From Fagopyrum homotropicum (lineage: Eukaryota > Streptophyta > Magnoliopsida > Caryophyllales > Polygonaceae): DNA of 64,000 nt. Under the pieces are notes generated by a model. That model made no database searches. It was not told the origin of the DNA and worked only from the letters and a program-made list of their open reading frames with translations. Below are positions 1 to 10,137 of the stretch, piece by piece. Within the stretch, counting starts at the first letter, position 1, and each line of letters begins with the position of its first letter. Location of the stretch: assembly GCA_033239125.1 (NCBI GenBank), contig BSWB01000005.1, positions 19,893,447-19,957,446 on the forward strand. The letters run 5' to 3'. The translations under genes and the position numbers were made by a program.

Positions 1-159
1 ATATATATGTGTCGAGCCAACCGGCATCAACACAACTTAACAAGTTAAAGTTCTGTAAACCTACAAGAAGGAATAACAATTTAGCTTTCAAACAAAGACT
101 AAGGGATATAAAGACATGATTAAAACCGTTAAACTTATCTTTATATTTGTGTTCCTTTT

Positions 160-192
160 CTTTAAGTAATTACAACCCGTTATTACTTAAAG
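160..192. repeat. 11-bp inverted repeat in element X
   Basis: CTTTAAGTAAT at 160-170 is the exact reverse complement of 182-192, with an 11-nt loop. It lies in the presumed R/U5 part of the X LTR, downstream of the TATA box on the minus strand. Confidence 0.5.
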
Positions 193-492
193 TTACTACC
201 AGATTAAAGACCCGAACCCGGAACCTATTAATCCTAGTTATTTGCATGCACTTTAGAACCTAAGGTGATCAATCTTAAGCAATAGTAAACATACAATTAG
301 ACAACGGAGATCAAGGAAACACAAAGTATTACTGAATAAAAACTTATATTAAAAAGAACTTACAACCAAAGTAACAAAGCAACTTCAAACCAACCCAATG
401 TAGCAAGGGAGTTAGCAACCCATTACGATGGAAAACTCAATTCTTGATTTTTGTGGGAAAAGCATGGATGATTCTAGCAATCAGCCAAGGAC

Positions 493-500
493 TATTTATA
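493..500 (-). promoter_or_regulatory. TATA box of the element X LTR
   Basis: The minus strand reads TATAAATA here. The GC-rich CCGCAGGGGCGG motifs lie about 100-210 bp upstream on that strand, the same relative arrangement as in the Athila LTRs. Confidence 0.5.
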
Positions 501-1065
501 CTACAAAAGACACTTAATTAGGAGTAAATGGCCGGCCTTAAACAGCCACCTTCAATGCCATAAAGGTGGTGTAAATAGCCGGAGTAAAGCTTCTGGCGTT
601 AAACCGCAGGGGCGGCCTTCATGGACCGCAGGGGCGGTTTAGGCAGAATCGGTTGATCTTCTTCAATGCCGCAGGGGTGGCTAAGACATTCCGCTGGGGC
701 GGATCTTCAATGCTTTTCAATGTCTGACCCTTCAACTTGATAACACGATTTATGGCTTAGGTTTAGGCACTCATTTAGATAGTTTTTCCGCTCATTCATG
801 CATGGTTTGCACTAATTCGTGACGATTTGCACTCAATTTATGTATTTTGTCGAGATAGACGTCTACACGGACTTTTGCATGCTTTGTAGGTATTTTAGGA
901 GTTTTAGGAGCTAAATCGATACATTTGAGGATCGTTCCTCGAGATGACACACCTTCGGACTCATTGGGATGCAAGCTACGGGCTAAGGAGGACACATGGG
1001 ACCTTGTTGGTGCATGTCATGCACCAAATTGAGGCTTGATGATCCAAAACAAGCTGAGGCACCAA

Positions 1066-1137
1066 AACCACGGCCATTGGGACTTCCACGGGCGTGGTTT
1101 TGGCCGTGGTTTTCCCCAGACAGCTGTGACAGCTGTC
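1066..1137 (+). promoter_or_regulatory. Promoter-proximal palindrome cluster upstream of the TATA-like box
   Basis: Contains ACCACGGCC (1067-1075), CCACGGGCGTGG (1086-1097), GGCCGTGG (1102-1109), then GACAGCTGT-G-ACAGCTGTC (1119-1137), a 9-bp inverted repeat carrying two CAGCTG E-boxes. The TATA-like sequence begins about 37 bp downstream. The 3' LTR holds the same cluster, with its E-box repeat at 10516-10534. Regulatory function is inferred from position only. Confidence 0.45.
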
Positions 1138-1680
1138 CCACGATCTTCATGGCCGACTCTTGCAAATTTGGAGGATAAAAGGTGGTCCTGCAAGGCTGTT
1201 AGTGACAGGCCCCTCACTCCCATTCTCTCCCACACTATCAACAACAATACTCTCTCATTTGGAAGATTGGATTGGAGCTATCATTGGAGAAGAAGAAAGG
1301 CTTCCATTGGAGAAGAAGAAGAAGCACACTAGTTCATAGTTCCATAGTCTTTTTGAGTGATTTTGAGTGAGCTTTGTGAAACGTTTTGCAAGGGTTTGTA
1401 AGAAACGATTCGAACCTTCTTTTGAAGGGTTGTAAGTCCTTCTTGAACCTTGATTTAGCTTGTTTTACTTGTTTCATTTGCTTAATCCATCTTTCCTTTC
1501 ATCTTCTTGCCATGGATTCTATGATTTTATGCTTGTTGAGTTTGATTGTTAAGATGCATGTTGTAGGCTAAATAGATGCGATTCTAGGGTAAGGAAAAGA
1601 TGGTTATGGCTTGGACTATGATAGAATAGACTTAAATGAATACTTGGATGACTCGCTTGATTGAACCTAGTCACTGTTTA

Positions 1681-1741
1681 AAACCACGGTTGGATCTTGC
1701 CTTTCCACGGCCGTGGAAAGGGATGAACACCCCGTAATTTT
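1681..1741 (+). repeat. Palindromic cassette, LTR slot 2 of Athila-1
   Basis: The order is ACCACGGT, the 12-bp perfect palindrome CCACGGCCGTGG (1705-1716), then CCCGTAATTTTG ending about 1741. The same three-part order recurs in the Athila-3 LTR and before its env-like gene. Confidence 0.6.
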
Positions 1742-1860
1742 GATTAACTTGCTTGTATTGATAAATCTAAGTGTTAGGTTGGTGATTTGTTGAAGTCCTA
1801 GTGTTAGTTGAGCTAAATCTATCCTAGGGTGACCTATTGTTAGCAACTAAGAGTTAGAAG

Positions 1861-2122
1861 AGACCTACCCGGTGATTCTTGCTCTTAGATACCGATGATG
1901 AAGAACTCTAGGTAGTAGTGAGCCTCATAAGCCACTATTGGATTGAGTGTCCTAGGATTGATGTTTAGGACTTGCCTTCCCGAGACTTACCCGGTAAGGA
2001 GAGGTTAGATCCCTAGATAACCATCCGGTTTGTGTAGAATTCCTATCCTCAGGCTCTTTGAGACTTACCCTGTGATAAGACCTTAGGAACGGATTAGTGG
2101 ACCATGAGACCTACCCGGTGAT
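1861..2122 (+). repeat. Four dispersed copies of GAGACYTACCCGGTGAT in the LTR
   Basis: Copies start near 1861, 1982, 2060 and 2106. They match over 14-17 bases and are separated by unrelated sequence of about 30-105 bp. Similar copies occur in the Athila-2 LTRs and, reversed, in the minus-strand LTRs at 14036-15266 and 55971-57790. Confidence 0.6.
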
Positions 2123-2588
2123 TGATCCCAATCTAGAAACACTCACACCCAACATACTATAGTTGATCCAAGGAATGATTAGATAGCTTGAGTCCTATGC
2201 CATAACCGGAATTTTCAACCCCTAGAATCCGCTTTTCTCTCTTTGATTACATTTTTCGTGTTTGCTCATTTATTTGTGTTTTAGCGTGATTCCTTAGTTT
2301 GTTTTGCCATATTGCATCATTGTGATCCTTGATTGATCACCACACAAAACCAATCCAAAAACATTGAGATTTTCATTTATTTTTTTCTTTCTTTTTTCTT
2401 AGCCTAGATCAACACTATCCTTAGCCACTAATCGATTCAATCTCACCTCAGTTTTTGTGTTCGACCTCGGAATACTATCACTACTACAAAACGTCCCGTA
2501 CACTGCGGGTTCGCTAGGAGTTAGGAGAAATATATCGAGTATAAATTTAAGACTTTTGCGTGCATACATCCTTAGCATGACAAGTTTT

Positions 2589-2606
2589 TGGCGCCGTTGC
2601 CGGGGA
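2589..2606 (+). other. Primer-binding site for tRNA-Asp
   Basis: TGGCGCCGTTGCCGGGGA is complementary to the 3' end (including CCA) of plant tRNA-Asp(GTC), and lies six bases after the LTR end. Athila-lineage elements characteristically use this primer. Confidence 0.9.
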
Positions 2607-2723
2607 CTAGGTTAAGATTGAGTCATTGTTTGTGATTGTTTATAGTGTAGGTCTTTCTTGTTGCTTTTGATCTCGTTTGGTTTGTGTCTTTGCTTTTCAG
2701 GACATCTCTCACTCTTTAGGTGT

Positions 2724-5192
2724 ATGCGAAGATCTCGTGGTAAGGATTTAGCTCCATTCGATCCCGAACCGGAGAAAACCCTTAGATCTAGATCCAACAG
2801 CATTAGGAAGGGAAAGGAGATGGCCGGAAGAGATCTCCAAGCTGAGTTAGATGAAGCTTTAGAGCAAATTAGGCTAAGGGATGAAGCCTTGGAGAATGAA
2901 AGGAGACTTGCCGATGAGAGGCAAGAAGCAACTAGGAGGGAGATTGAAGAGATTAGGCAAGCTCTTGTGCAAAGAGAGCTTAATCGTCAACAACCTCCAC
3001 CTCCACCACAACCGCAGCTGGCGGTTAATATTCGGGTTGTGCCCATTGCTATTGAAGAGCCACAAACGTTAGGGCAACGTATGGATCCGTCACAAAGAGC
3101 ACACCGTCCGGGTATGAACTTAGGAGATCCCGCAGCCCATGATTACGAGCTCCGCCCTCAAGTTCTACAAATGATCCAGCATAATCAATTTGGAGGGATG
3201 GAAGGAGAGTCTCCTCATCAACACTTGATGAACTATGAGATCTTGATAGAGACTCTAAGACCGTCTAGATTGGAGAGCAACAACCATAAGCTTATGGCTT
3301 TCTCCTTCTCACTTAAGGATAAAGCCTTGGCTTGGTATCAATCTATTCCACAAGGGCGAGTGAGTACTTGGGAGGAGATGACAACCGAGTTTTTGACAAA
3401 GTTCTTCCCACCTTCCAAGACTACCGAGTTGAGAGGGAAGATCAATGCCTTCGTGATGAAGGATAGAGAAAGCTTATTCAAGTCTTGGGAGAGGTTCAAA
3501 GACCTTCTCCTAGATTTTCCACACCATGGTATACCGAAAATTGAGCTATTGGAGATCTACTTCAAGGGACTTGATGAAGATAGCCAATTCAAGCTTCAAT
3601 CTCTTTCCGGTGGGACTTTCATGGAAAAGAATGTGGATGAAGCTTGGGAGTTTGTAGAGAAACAAGCTTTGGTGATTGAGAAGTACTCCCATAGGAAGAG
3701 TGATGGGAGGAAAGCGGGAGCATATGAGGTGAGTGAAGTCACCATGAGTAACTTCAAGCTTAATGCAATCAACAATGAGCTGAAATCTTTGAGGGAATTG
3801 TGTGCTACAACTTTGAAGAATCAAGCAAGCCCTCAAGTGCAAGTGCAAGCAAACTTGTCTTCCAAGGAGGAAGATGTGAACTACATGGGAAGGGGCAACT
3901 ACAACAACTATCAAGGCCCAAGGAATTTCAACAACAACCGGCAATTCAACAATTACCGGCCTAACCACAACCATCCCGGGTTTTCCTATTCTAACCCGGA
4001 TGGAGCCTTGAACCCTCCCGCTTCCACAAGCGCAGCTCCACCACCAAAGGCTTCACAAGAACCTCCACCCGGATTTACTCATCCTCCAAAGGATAGAACC
4101 GAGATGATGTTTGAGCAATTGCTTGGGAGGTTGAGTGGTCTTGAGAGCACGGTGACTTCCATTTCAAAGGCTCAAAAGGTGTTGGAAGCACAAGTATTCC
4201 AAAAGGCGGCTGAAGCTCATAGAGATTCGGGAAAGCTTCCCGGAAGAACCGAAGATAACCCAAGAGGCCAAGTGTTGGCCATTACAACAAGAAGTGGGCT
4301 AAGCATGAAGGATCCCTTACCTAAGGGAAATGATAAGGGGAAGCAAGTGGTGATAGAGGAAGAGACATTGCAAGAAGATGGAGGCAAGAGTAAGGATAAT
4401 GAGCCAACATATGTGGCACCACCTCCATTCAAGCCACCACTACCATTCCTACAATCACGAGCAAGAGCTCGCTTGGACAAGCACTTTGGTAAATTCCTTG
4501 AACTTATGTCTAAATTGCATATTAACATTCCGTTCATGGATGCTATTCTAGGAATGCCAGCATATGGCAAGTTCTTGAAGGAAATACTCTCAAACAAAAG
4601 GAAGTTGGAAGAGTATGGGGAAGTGAGGATGACAAAGAGGTCCTCGGAATTGATCCAAACCATGAAGGAGGAGATGCCTCCTAAGCTAAGAGATCCGGGT
4701 TCCTTTTGTGTGGCAATTGAAGTGGGAGAAGTGAAGTATGAAGCCCTATGTGATCTTGGGGCAAGTGCAAGCATTATCCCGCTTGCACTTTGCAACAAGG
4801 TTGGGCTAGGAGATCCAAAGCCGGTCAAGATGACCCTTTACATGGCGGACCGTTCGATCACTCACCCGGTTAGAATATTGGAAGACATACCGGTGCAACT
4901 AGGGAAGTTCTATGTGCCGATTGATTTTGTTATCTTGGACATCCCAGCGGACTATCCGGCTCCCATCATCTTAGGGAGACCTTTCTTGGCTACATCCGGA
5001 TGTTTGGTGGATTGCAAAAATGGAATTCTCTCCTTCAACATTGGAGAAGAGAATATCAAGTTCAAATTATCCGCAATGATGAAAGTGCCAGCCCTTGGTG
5101 AAGACGTGTTCAACATTGTCGAGCAAGAGGAGTCTAGAGAAGTTGTGAGCTCGATCTTGATCAAGGACCCTTGGAGAAGGTTCTTAGCTTAA
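2724..5192 (+). CDS. gag: Athila-1 gag and aspartic protease (5' part of gag-pol)
   Basis: The open frame extends upstream to 2658. I prefer the ATG at 2724 because the following residues MRRSR also begin gag in Athila-3. An N-terminal coiled-coil-like stretch rich in E, R and L (about residues 30-95) precedes the retrotransposon gag domain (about 160-325, with LAWYQSIPQGRVSTWEE and LTKFFPPSKTTELRGKINAF). An asparagine- and proline-rich linker follows (about 385-455). I see no CCHC zinc knuckle. The retropepsin-like protease lies at about residues 620-790, with the active-site variant DLGAS at residue 677 and the flap/strand region IILGRPFLATSG. Gag forms the particle and the protease cleaves the polyprotein. 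The frame ends at 5192 because of a one-base loss near 5167; the linker continues in another frame from 5171. In Athila-3 the linker and RT continue in the same frame after protease, so this end is a mutation. Confidence 0.88.
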   Translation: MRRSRGKDLAPFDPEPEKTLRSRSNSIRKGKEMAGRDLQAELDEALEQIRLRDEALENERRLADERQEATRREIEEIRQALVQRELNRQQPPPPPQPQLAVNIRVVPIAIEEPQTLGQRMDPSQRAHRPGMNLGDPAAHDYELRPQVLQMIQHNQFGGMEGESPHQHLMNYEILIETLRPSRLESNNHKLMAFSFSLKDKALAWYQSIPQGRVSTWEEMTTEFLTKFFPPSKTTELRGKINAFVMKDRESLFKSWERFKDLLLDFPHHGIPKIELLEIYFKGLDEDSQFKLQSLSGGTFMEKNVDEAWEFVEKQALVIEKYSHRKSDGRKAGAYEVSEVTMSNFKLNAINNELKSLRELCATTLKNQASPQVQVQANLSSKEEDVNYMGRGNYNNYQGPRNFNNNRQFNNYRPNHNHPGFSYSNPDGALNPPASTSAAPPPKASQEPPPGFTHPPKDRTEMMFEQLLGRLSGLESTVTSISKAQKVLEAQVFQKAAEAHRDSGKLPGRTEDNPRGQVLAITTRSGLSMKDPLPKGNDKGKQVVIEEETLQEDGGKSKDNEPTYVAPPPFKPPLPFLQSRARARLDKHFGKFLELMSKLHINIPFMDAILGMPAYGKFLKEILSNKRKLEEYGEVRMTKRSSELIQTMKEEMPPKLRDPGSFCVAIEVGEVKYEALCDLGASASIIPLALCNKVGLGDPKPVKMTLYMADRSITHPVRILEDIPVQLGKFYVPIDFVILDIPADYPAPIILGRPFLATSGCLVDCKNGILSFNIGEENIKFKLSAMMKVPALGEDVFNIVEQEESREVVSSILIKDPWRRFLA

Positions 5193-6337
5193 GTTTGATG
5201 GAGGAAGGAGTTGAGGAGGCTTGCAATGAAGAAATCAAGACTTTGGAATCATTGGAAAAGGAGACAAGAGCTGAATTTGAAGCACACGAAGGTGTGCTGA
5301 ATTTTTGTGAAAACCACGGCCAGGTAGGGGAAACCACGCCCGTGGAAAGTCTCGTGGAGCTCTCTGGAATTTTTTGCTAGAGCCCGTAATTTTTGCCCGT
5401 GGTTTCTCCAAAAACTGCATTGGTTGTTGATCAAGCTTCAAGGAGCTTTGGGGACTCTTCCAAAGCTTTGGATTCATCTCAACCAACATTATACGGATCG
5501 TCTCCACTCGATAAAGGTCCTCCTAAACTTGAACTCAAACCCCTCCCCTCTCATTTGAAGTATGGTTTCCTTGGTGAGAATTCTATATATCCGGTGATTG
5601 TGAATGCATGCTTGAATGATGATGAACTTGCTAGATTGTTGCATGAGTTGAGATTGCATAAGAAAGCCATTGGCTATACCATTGATGACTTAGTTGGCAT
5701 TAAACCTTCTTTGTGCATGCATAAGATCTTAATGGAAGATAATCATAAAGCTTCTATTGAACCTCAAAGAAGACTAATCCCTATCATGAAAGAAGTAGTC
5801 AAGAAAGAGATCCTCAAATTGCTAGATGCAGGAATCATTTTCCCGATTTCCGATAGTAAATGGGTTAGTCCCGTTCATGTGGTTCCTAAGAAGGGTGGAA
5901 TGACCGTAGTGACTAATGAGAATAATGAACTAATCCCAACTAGAACGGTTACGGGATGGAGGATGTGCATTGACTATAGGAAACTAAATGTGGCCTCTAG
6001 GAAAGATCACTTCCCTCTTCCTTTTATTGACCAAATGCTAGAGAGATTAGCTCAATATTCCCATTTTTGTTACTTAGATGGCTATAGTGGATTCTTCCAA
6101 ATCTCTATTCACCCTGATGATCAAGAGAAAACCACGTTAACATGTCCTTGGGGTACATTTGCATATAGGAGAATGCCGTTTGGGTTGTGTAATGCACCCG
6201 CCACCTTTCAAAGGTGTTTGATGACCATCTTTTCTGAGTATATTGAAAATATCATGGAAGTGTTTATGGATGATTTTTCCGTTTATGGATCTTCATTTGA
6301 TAATTGCTTAGCTAACTTGTCTCTAGTGCTTAAGTGA
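5171..6337 (+). pseudogene. pol: Athila-1 pol: protease-RT linker and reverse transcriptase, broken
   Basis: This frame continues the polyprotein after the frameshift near 5167. The linker to 5377 carries the GC-rich palindromic cassette and ends at an in-frame TAG (5378-5380). The frame reopens and encodes reverse transcriptase: MKEVVKKEILKLLDAGII, SPVHVVPKKGG, TVTGWRMCIDYRKLN, the palm segment FCYLDGYSGFFQI, and the catalytic variant FMDDFSVYGSSF (YxDD family). A TGA at 6335-6337 stops it just after the palm; Athila-2 and -3 have arginine there, so it is probably a CpG-transition nonsense change. All pieces share frame with the RNase H-integrase segment that follows. RT copies the RNA genome into cDNA within the particle. 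Confidence 0.85.
5311..5408 (+). repeat. Palindromic cassette in the protease-RT linker of Athila-1
   Basis: Contains ACCACGGCC (from 5313), CCACGCCCGTGG (5334-5345), CCCGTAATTTTTG (about 5384-5396) and CCCGTGG. It lies inside coding sequence and includes the in-frame stop at 5378. Confidence 0.55.
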
Positions 6338-8599
6338 TGTGAGGAGACGAACCTTGTCTTAAATTGGGAAAAATGTCACTTCATGGTAAGTGAAGGTATT
6401 GTGTTGGGACACTTGGTGTCCAACCGAGGCATTGAGGTTGATAGGGCTAAGATAGAAACCATAGAGAAGTTGCCACCACCTACCTCGGTGAAGGGGGTAA
6501 GGAGTTTTCTAGGGCATGCCGGTTTTTACGGGAGATTCATTAAAGATTTCTCTAAGATTTCTAAGCCTCTTACTAACCTACTAATGAAAGATGTTGAGTT
6601 TGTTTTCTCCAAGGATTGCCTTGAAGATTTTTGTAGGTTGAAGAATGCTTTGATCTCCGCTCCCATCATGCAACCTCCGGATTGGAGTTTACCGTTTGAG
6701 ATCATGTGTGACGCGAGTGATGTAGCCGTTGGGGCTGTTTTGGGACAAAGGAAAGATGGGCTAACACATGCCATCTATTATGCTAGCAAGACGCTAGATG
6801 ATGCCCAACTCAATTATGCTACCACCGAGAAGGAGTTTCTAGCGGTTGTATATGCATTTGAGAAGTTCAGCTCATATCTTGTTGGAGCGAAGGTCATTGT
6901 TTATACGGATCATGTTGCGATCTGTTATCTCCTTACAAAGAAGGATGCTAAGCCTCGGTTAATTCGGTGGATCCTTCTTCTTCAAGAGTTTGACTTGGAA
7001 ATCCAGGATAAGAAGGGGTCCGAAAATTCTGTGGCGGATCACCTTAGTAGACTCCCACCATTGGAGCTTGAGAGAGATGACATCCCGATTGATGACTCAT
7101 TCCGGGATGAGCAATTGCAAATGGTGGAGGAGTGCTTGTTTCAAGTGTCAAGGGGTAATGAGCCATGGTATGCCGACATTGTGAACTATCTTGTGTGCGA
7201 GGAGGTGCCTCCCGGTTTGTCATATGCCCAGCGGAAAAAGTTCTTCAAGGATGTGAGGCATTACTATTGGAGTGAACCGCTTTTGTTCAAGAGAGGGCCG
7301 GATGGAGTCTTTAGAAGATGCATACCGGAGGATGAGGTGGAGAGTGTGATCCGCCATTGTCACTCCTTGCCATGTGGAGGCCATGCTAGCTCACACAAGA
7401 CATGTGCTAAGGTGTTGCAATCGGGTTTCTTTTGGCCAAGTTTGTTCAAGGATGTGCAGAATTTTATGGTAGCTTGTGATGCTTGCCAAAGGACGGGCAA
7501 CATCTCAAGGAGGAATGAGATGCCCTTGAACAACATACAAGAGGTGGAGATATTCGATGTGTGGGGTGTGGACTTCATGGGACCATTCCCCTCTTCTTGT
7601 GGCAACCTCTACATCCTATTGGCGGTGGACTATGTTTCAAGATGGGTAGAGGCAATCGCCTCTCCTACAAATGATGCCAAGGTTGTGGTGCGGTTCTTCA
7701 ACCGAGTGATCTTCCCTAGGTTTGGAACATCAAGGGTGATCATAAGTGATGGAGGGAAGCACTTCACTAATAGGAACTTTGGGGCACTTTTGGCTAAGTA
7801 TGGGGTGACTCATAAGGTGGCAACACCTTACCATCCCCAAACTAGTGGCCAAGTGGAGATCTCCAACCGGGAGATAAAGGTAATTCTTGAGAAGACGGTT
7901 TCTAGGACGAGAAAAGATTGGGCTATGAAGCTCGATGATGCTTTGTGGGCATATAGAACCGCTTTCAAGACACCGATTGGCACCACTCCTTACAAGCTAG
8001 TCTATGGCAAGTCTTGCCACCTTCCGGTAGAGATGGAGCATAGAGCATATTGGGCTATAAGGTGGTTGAATTTTGACCTCAAAGAGGCCGGAGAGAAGAG
8101 ATTGCTAGATATGAACGCTCTTGAGGAGATCCGGTTGGATTCCTATGAAAACGCCCGGATCTACAAGGAAAGGACCAAACGTTGGCATGACAAGCGTCTC
8201 ATCCCGAAGGAGTTGAGTGAAGGTGACCTTGTCCTTCTCTTCAACTCAAGGCTGTGGCTCTTCCCCGGAAAGCTAAAGTCAAGATGGACGGGTCCTTATG
8301 TGGTGAAGAAGATCTTTCCCCATGGAGCGGTTGAGATAGGAGGGGAGCATTGTGGAGATTTTAAGGTGAATGGGCACCGATTGAAGAAGTATATCCGGGG
8401 AGCTCCAGTGGACATAATTGCCCCACTTCACCTTGAGTTAGACGCCCCTGAGTTTGGTCAAGCTAATGACCTTAAAGAAGCGCTTGATGGGAGGCAACCC
8501 ATCGGTAGACATTTTTCCCTTTTTCGTTTTTGTTTTTGTTTTGATTTTTTCTGTTTTTGTGTGCTTTTGTGTGTTTGGTGTGCTTTGTTTGTGTGCTAG
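6338..8599 (+). CDS. pol: Athila-1 pol: RT connection, RNase H and integrase
   Basis: The frame is open throughout and in phase with the RT segment before the 6335 stop; the first internal ATG is at 6383. In order: the RT thumb/connection (GIVLGHLVSNRGIEVD, VRSFLGHAGFYGRFIKDFSK), RNase H (IMCDASDVAVGAVLGQ, YASKTLDDAQLNYATTEKE, VYTDHVAICYLL, SVADHLSRL), then the integrase HHCC finger (HCHSLPCGGHASSHK ... CDACQ). The integrase core has D in WGVDFMGPF, D in ISDGGKHF and E in GQVEISNREIK, about 35 residues apart for the last pair. The C-terminal domain has LFPGKLKSRWTGPYVV. The last about 35 residues are F/C-rich and probably read into untranslated sequence. RNase H removes template RNA; integrase inserts the cDNA. 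Confidence 0.9.
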   Translation, partial: CEETNLVLNWEKCHFMVSEGIVLGHLVSNRGIEVDRAKIETIEKLPPPTSVKGVRSFLGHAGFYGRFIKDFSKISKPLTNLLMKDVEFVFSKDCLEDFCRLKNALISAPIMQPPDWSLPFEIMCDASDVAVGAVLGQRKDGLTHAIYYASKTLDDAQLNYATTEKEFLAVVYAFEKFSSYLVGAKVIVYTDHVAICYLLTKKDAKPRLIRWILLLQEFDLEIQDKKGSENSVADHLSRLPPLELERDDIPIDDSFRDEQLQMVEECLFQVSRGNEPWYADIVNYLVCEEVPPGLSYAQRKKFFKDVRHYYWSEPLLFKRGPDGVFRRCIPEDEVESVIRHCHSLPCGGHASSHKTCAKVLQSGFFWPSLFKDVQNFMVACDACQRTGNISRRNEMPLNNIQEVEIFDVWGVDFMGPFPSSCGNLYILLAVDYVSRWVEAIASPTNDAKVVVRFFNRVIFPRFGTSRVIISDGGKHFTNRNFGALLAKYGVTHKVATPYHPQTSGQVEISNREIKVILEKTVSRTRKDWAMKLDDALWAYRTAFKTPIGTTPYKLVYGKSCHLPVEMEHRAYWAIRWLNFDLKEAGEKRLLDMNALEEIRLDSYENARIYKERTKRWHDKRLIPKELSEGDLVLLFNSRLWLFPGKLKSRWTGPYVVKKIFPHGAVEIGGEHCGDFKVNGHRLKKYIRGAPVDIIAPLHLELDAPEFGQANDLKEALDGRQPIGRHFSLFRFCFCFDFFCFCVLLCVWCALFVC
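8456..8503 (+). ncRNA. Conserved AAGCGCTT box and stem-loop at the end of pol
   Basis: A conserved ACCTTAAA and AAGCGCTT box precedes a hairpin: stem GATGGG (8486-8491), loop AGGCAA, stem CCCATC (8498-8503). Athila-2 and -3 have the same loop but stem CTTGGG/CCCAAG, so two stem positions differ in both arms. Here the box still lies inside the open pol frame; in the other two it follows the stop. An RNA role is inferred from the paired changes. Confidence 0.6.
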
Positions 8600-10103
8600 A
8601 GTCTTGGTGGCATGGAAGCCTTGCATGGAATGTGGATGATTATGATGAGTCCCTCATCAATTGTGGATGGAGCAGACGTGGGACTTGGACGGCTAGCGGT
8701 GCCTAGCGCGGATCCCGACGCCATAACGAACACTTTGAGCTCTCTACCATCGTTTATAGGATCATCCAACATCACTTCATTTGAGTAATCCCAAATACCA
8801 AAGCAAACCATTTTTACATTGTGAGAACCCTCTTTCACTCTTCTTTACTTGAATACCACATTGGGGACAATGTGTTTCTAAGTATGGGGTGGGGTTTGCA
8901 TAATCTGTTGCATGATTAGCATCTAGGGTAGTTTCTTTTAGTCACATGCTTCATTATGTCTTGCATTGTACATACATATTTCAAAAATTCCAAAAAAGTC
9001 AAAAAATTTAAACAAATTTTAGTGCTTCTAAGCTTGGGAATGACCCTTATGATGAAATTGTCTTGTGAATTGGCTAGGATGGCCTTGTGTGTTGAATTGA
9101 TGAATGCATATGTGGACTTGAAGTACTTATCTTGAATACCACGAATGGATTGTGATCATGATGTTTGTCTTGATTGGATTGAGTATTGAAAGTCGAAATT
9201 ACATGCTAGTTCTTGCACATCATCTAGGAGTGATTAAGGCAATTCATCTTTCTCTACTTCTCATCTTGATCATGTTGTTTGAGCACCTCAATTGATATAA
9301 ATTTGACCTCTTTTGACCCATCCGGGAATAGGAGCATGTTAGTGTGTTGATGTGTGTGAGGAGCAATTGTGGGGTGAAGTTGTTGATGGATGAATGTTCT
9401 GAATGAAGTGCTGAATTTGTTGTGAAAGTGTAGACAAAAATATAGGTTTGGGGATGTTGGTTTAAATGACGAGTAACTCGGCACCATTCACATAATCGGG
9501 TGTTTGTGCCTTGCCAAAGTCAAATAAACCGATAGTCCTAACGAGCTTTGGTATGTGTGCCCGGTGTGGATGCACCTCGAAAAATAAAAAAGCCCGAGGA
9601 CGGATAATCACCAAGGTTTCGGCTTTTGTACACCAATGCCATTGTCTCAAAAATAAGTGAAAGAAAAAGAAAAGAAAAGAAAGAAAAGATGGAGAAAATA
9701 TACACTTGTGGGAAATTGATAAAAATGTGAAGTTGTGAAGTTAGTTCCATTCCCGGATTAGCATCACATAGCCTAGAAAAATTCCAACCTAATCACAACG
9801 TTTCTTAGCCTTTTATTTCACAAGTCCTTGTGACCTATTTGCATGTGTGTAAGACTTACTGATCTAGATTGAATATGCTCATGATCATCTTGACTTCTTC
9901 ATTTTTACATTTCATGCATGCCTTCGAGTTAAGTATAATTGTCTTTCCATGCCTTCACTTATTTGACACATGATTGCTTGTCCATTGCCATGAAACATGA
10001 CTATGAAGGTGATCCAATATTATAAGCACAACTCCAAAAAGATTTTGTTGTTTTTCTGCATGCATAAATCACGTCATCTCTTAGTCTATAGTTGGGACTT
10101 GCT
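8600..10103 (+). other. Athila-1 3' non-coding region, no env-like gene
   Basis: I see no credible gene here. An internal polypurine-tract-like module lies at 8862-8894 (TTGGGGACAA ... AAGTATGGGGTGGGG). Two blocks match the 3' regions of Athila-2 and -3: about 9225-9330 (GATTAAGGCAATTC ... TATCCGGGAAT-like) and about 9442-9640 (TAGGTTTGGGGA, GAGTAACTCGGCACCATTCA). The position where Athila-3 has its env-like gene is reduced to about 280 bp. Confidence 0.75.
8862..8894 (+). other. Internal polypurine-tract-like module of Athila-1
   Basis: GGGGACAA followed by AAGTATGGGGTGGGG resembles the tract just before the 3' LTR (10105-10132) and lies about 1.24 kb upstream of it. Athila-2 and -3 have equivalents. 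Confidence 0.5.
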
Positions 10104-10104
10104 C

Positions 10105-10137
10105 GGGGACGAGCAAACATTAAGTATGGGGTATTTT
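10105..10137 (+). other. Polypurine tract module before the 3' LTR of Athila-1
   Basis: GGGGACGAGCAAACATTAAG leads into TATGGGGTATTTT directly next to the LTR start at 10138. This is the expected plus-strand priming position. Confidence 0.7.

Larger units (their letters stand above)
1..737 (-). mobile_element. Element X: distal part of a minus-strand LTR, cut by the window edge
   Basis: This segment and 11985-12446 join across Athila-1 into one minus-strand LTR. Read on the minus strand it starts TGATAGGTGATGG at 12446 and has a TATA box at about 493-500, so U3 lies to the right and R/U5 runs off the left edge. It carries CCGCAGGGGCGG-type motifs at 604-615, 626-637, 669-680 and 691-702, upstream of the TATA box in LTR orientation. 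Positions 1-490 contain no open reading frame of note. Whether X is a solo LTR or a full element cannot be seen. Lineage is uncertain; the TGATAGG start resembles the Athila LTR starts here. Confidence 0.6.
738..2582 (+). repeat. 5' LTR of Athila-1
   Basis: The LTR is 1845 bp, TG...CA bounded, and nearly identical to the 3' copy. Landmarks are: GC-rich palindromic slot 1 at 1066-1109 followed by an E-box inverted repeat (1119-1137), a TATA-like GATAAAAG at about 1174, palindromic slot 2 at 1681-1740, four copies of a GAGACYTACCCGGTGAT motif (1861-2122), and the U5 hairpin CCCGTACACTGCGGG at 2495-2509. The short open frames inside it are not genes. Confidence 0.92.

Noticed and set aside
2589..2606. 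tRNA-Asp gene
   Set aside because: Only the 18 bases complementary to the tRNA 3' end are present, next to an LTR; these are primer-binding sites. I found no complete tRNA gene in the window.
5150..5200. Possible programmed frameshift between protease and RT in Athila-1
   Set aside because: In Athila-3 the protease, linker and RT are in one frame, and no slippery heptamer is visible. A one-base loss explains it.
6526..6774. Minus-strand frames opposite pol (also 44248-44496 and 4217-4828)
   Set aside because: They mirror strongly conserved sense coding sequence and appear at the same place in several copies for that reason.
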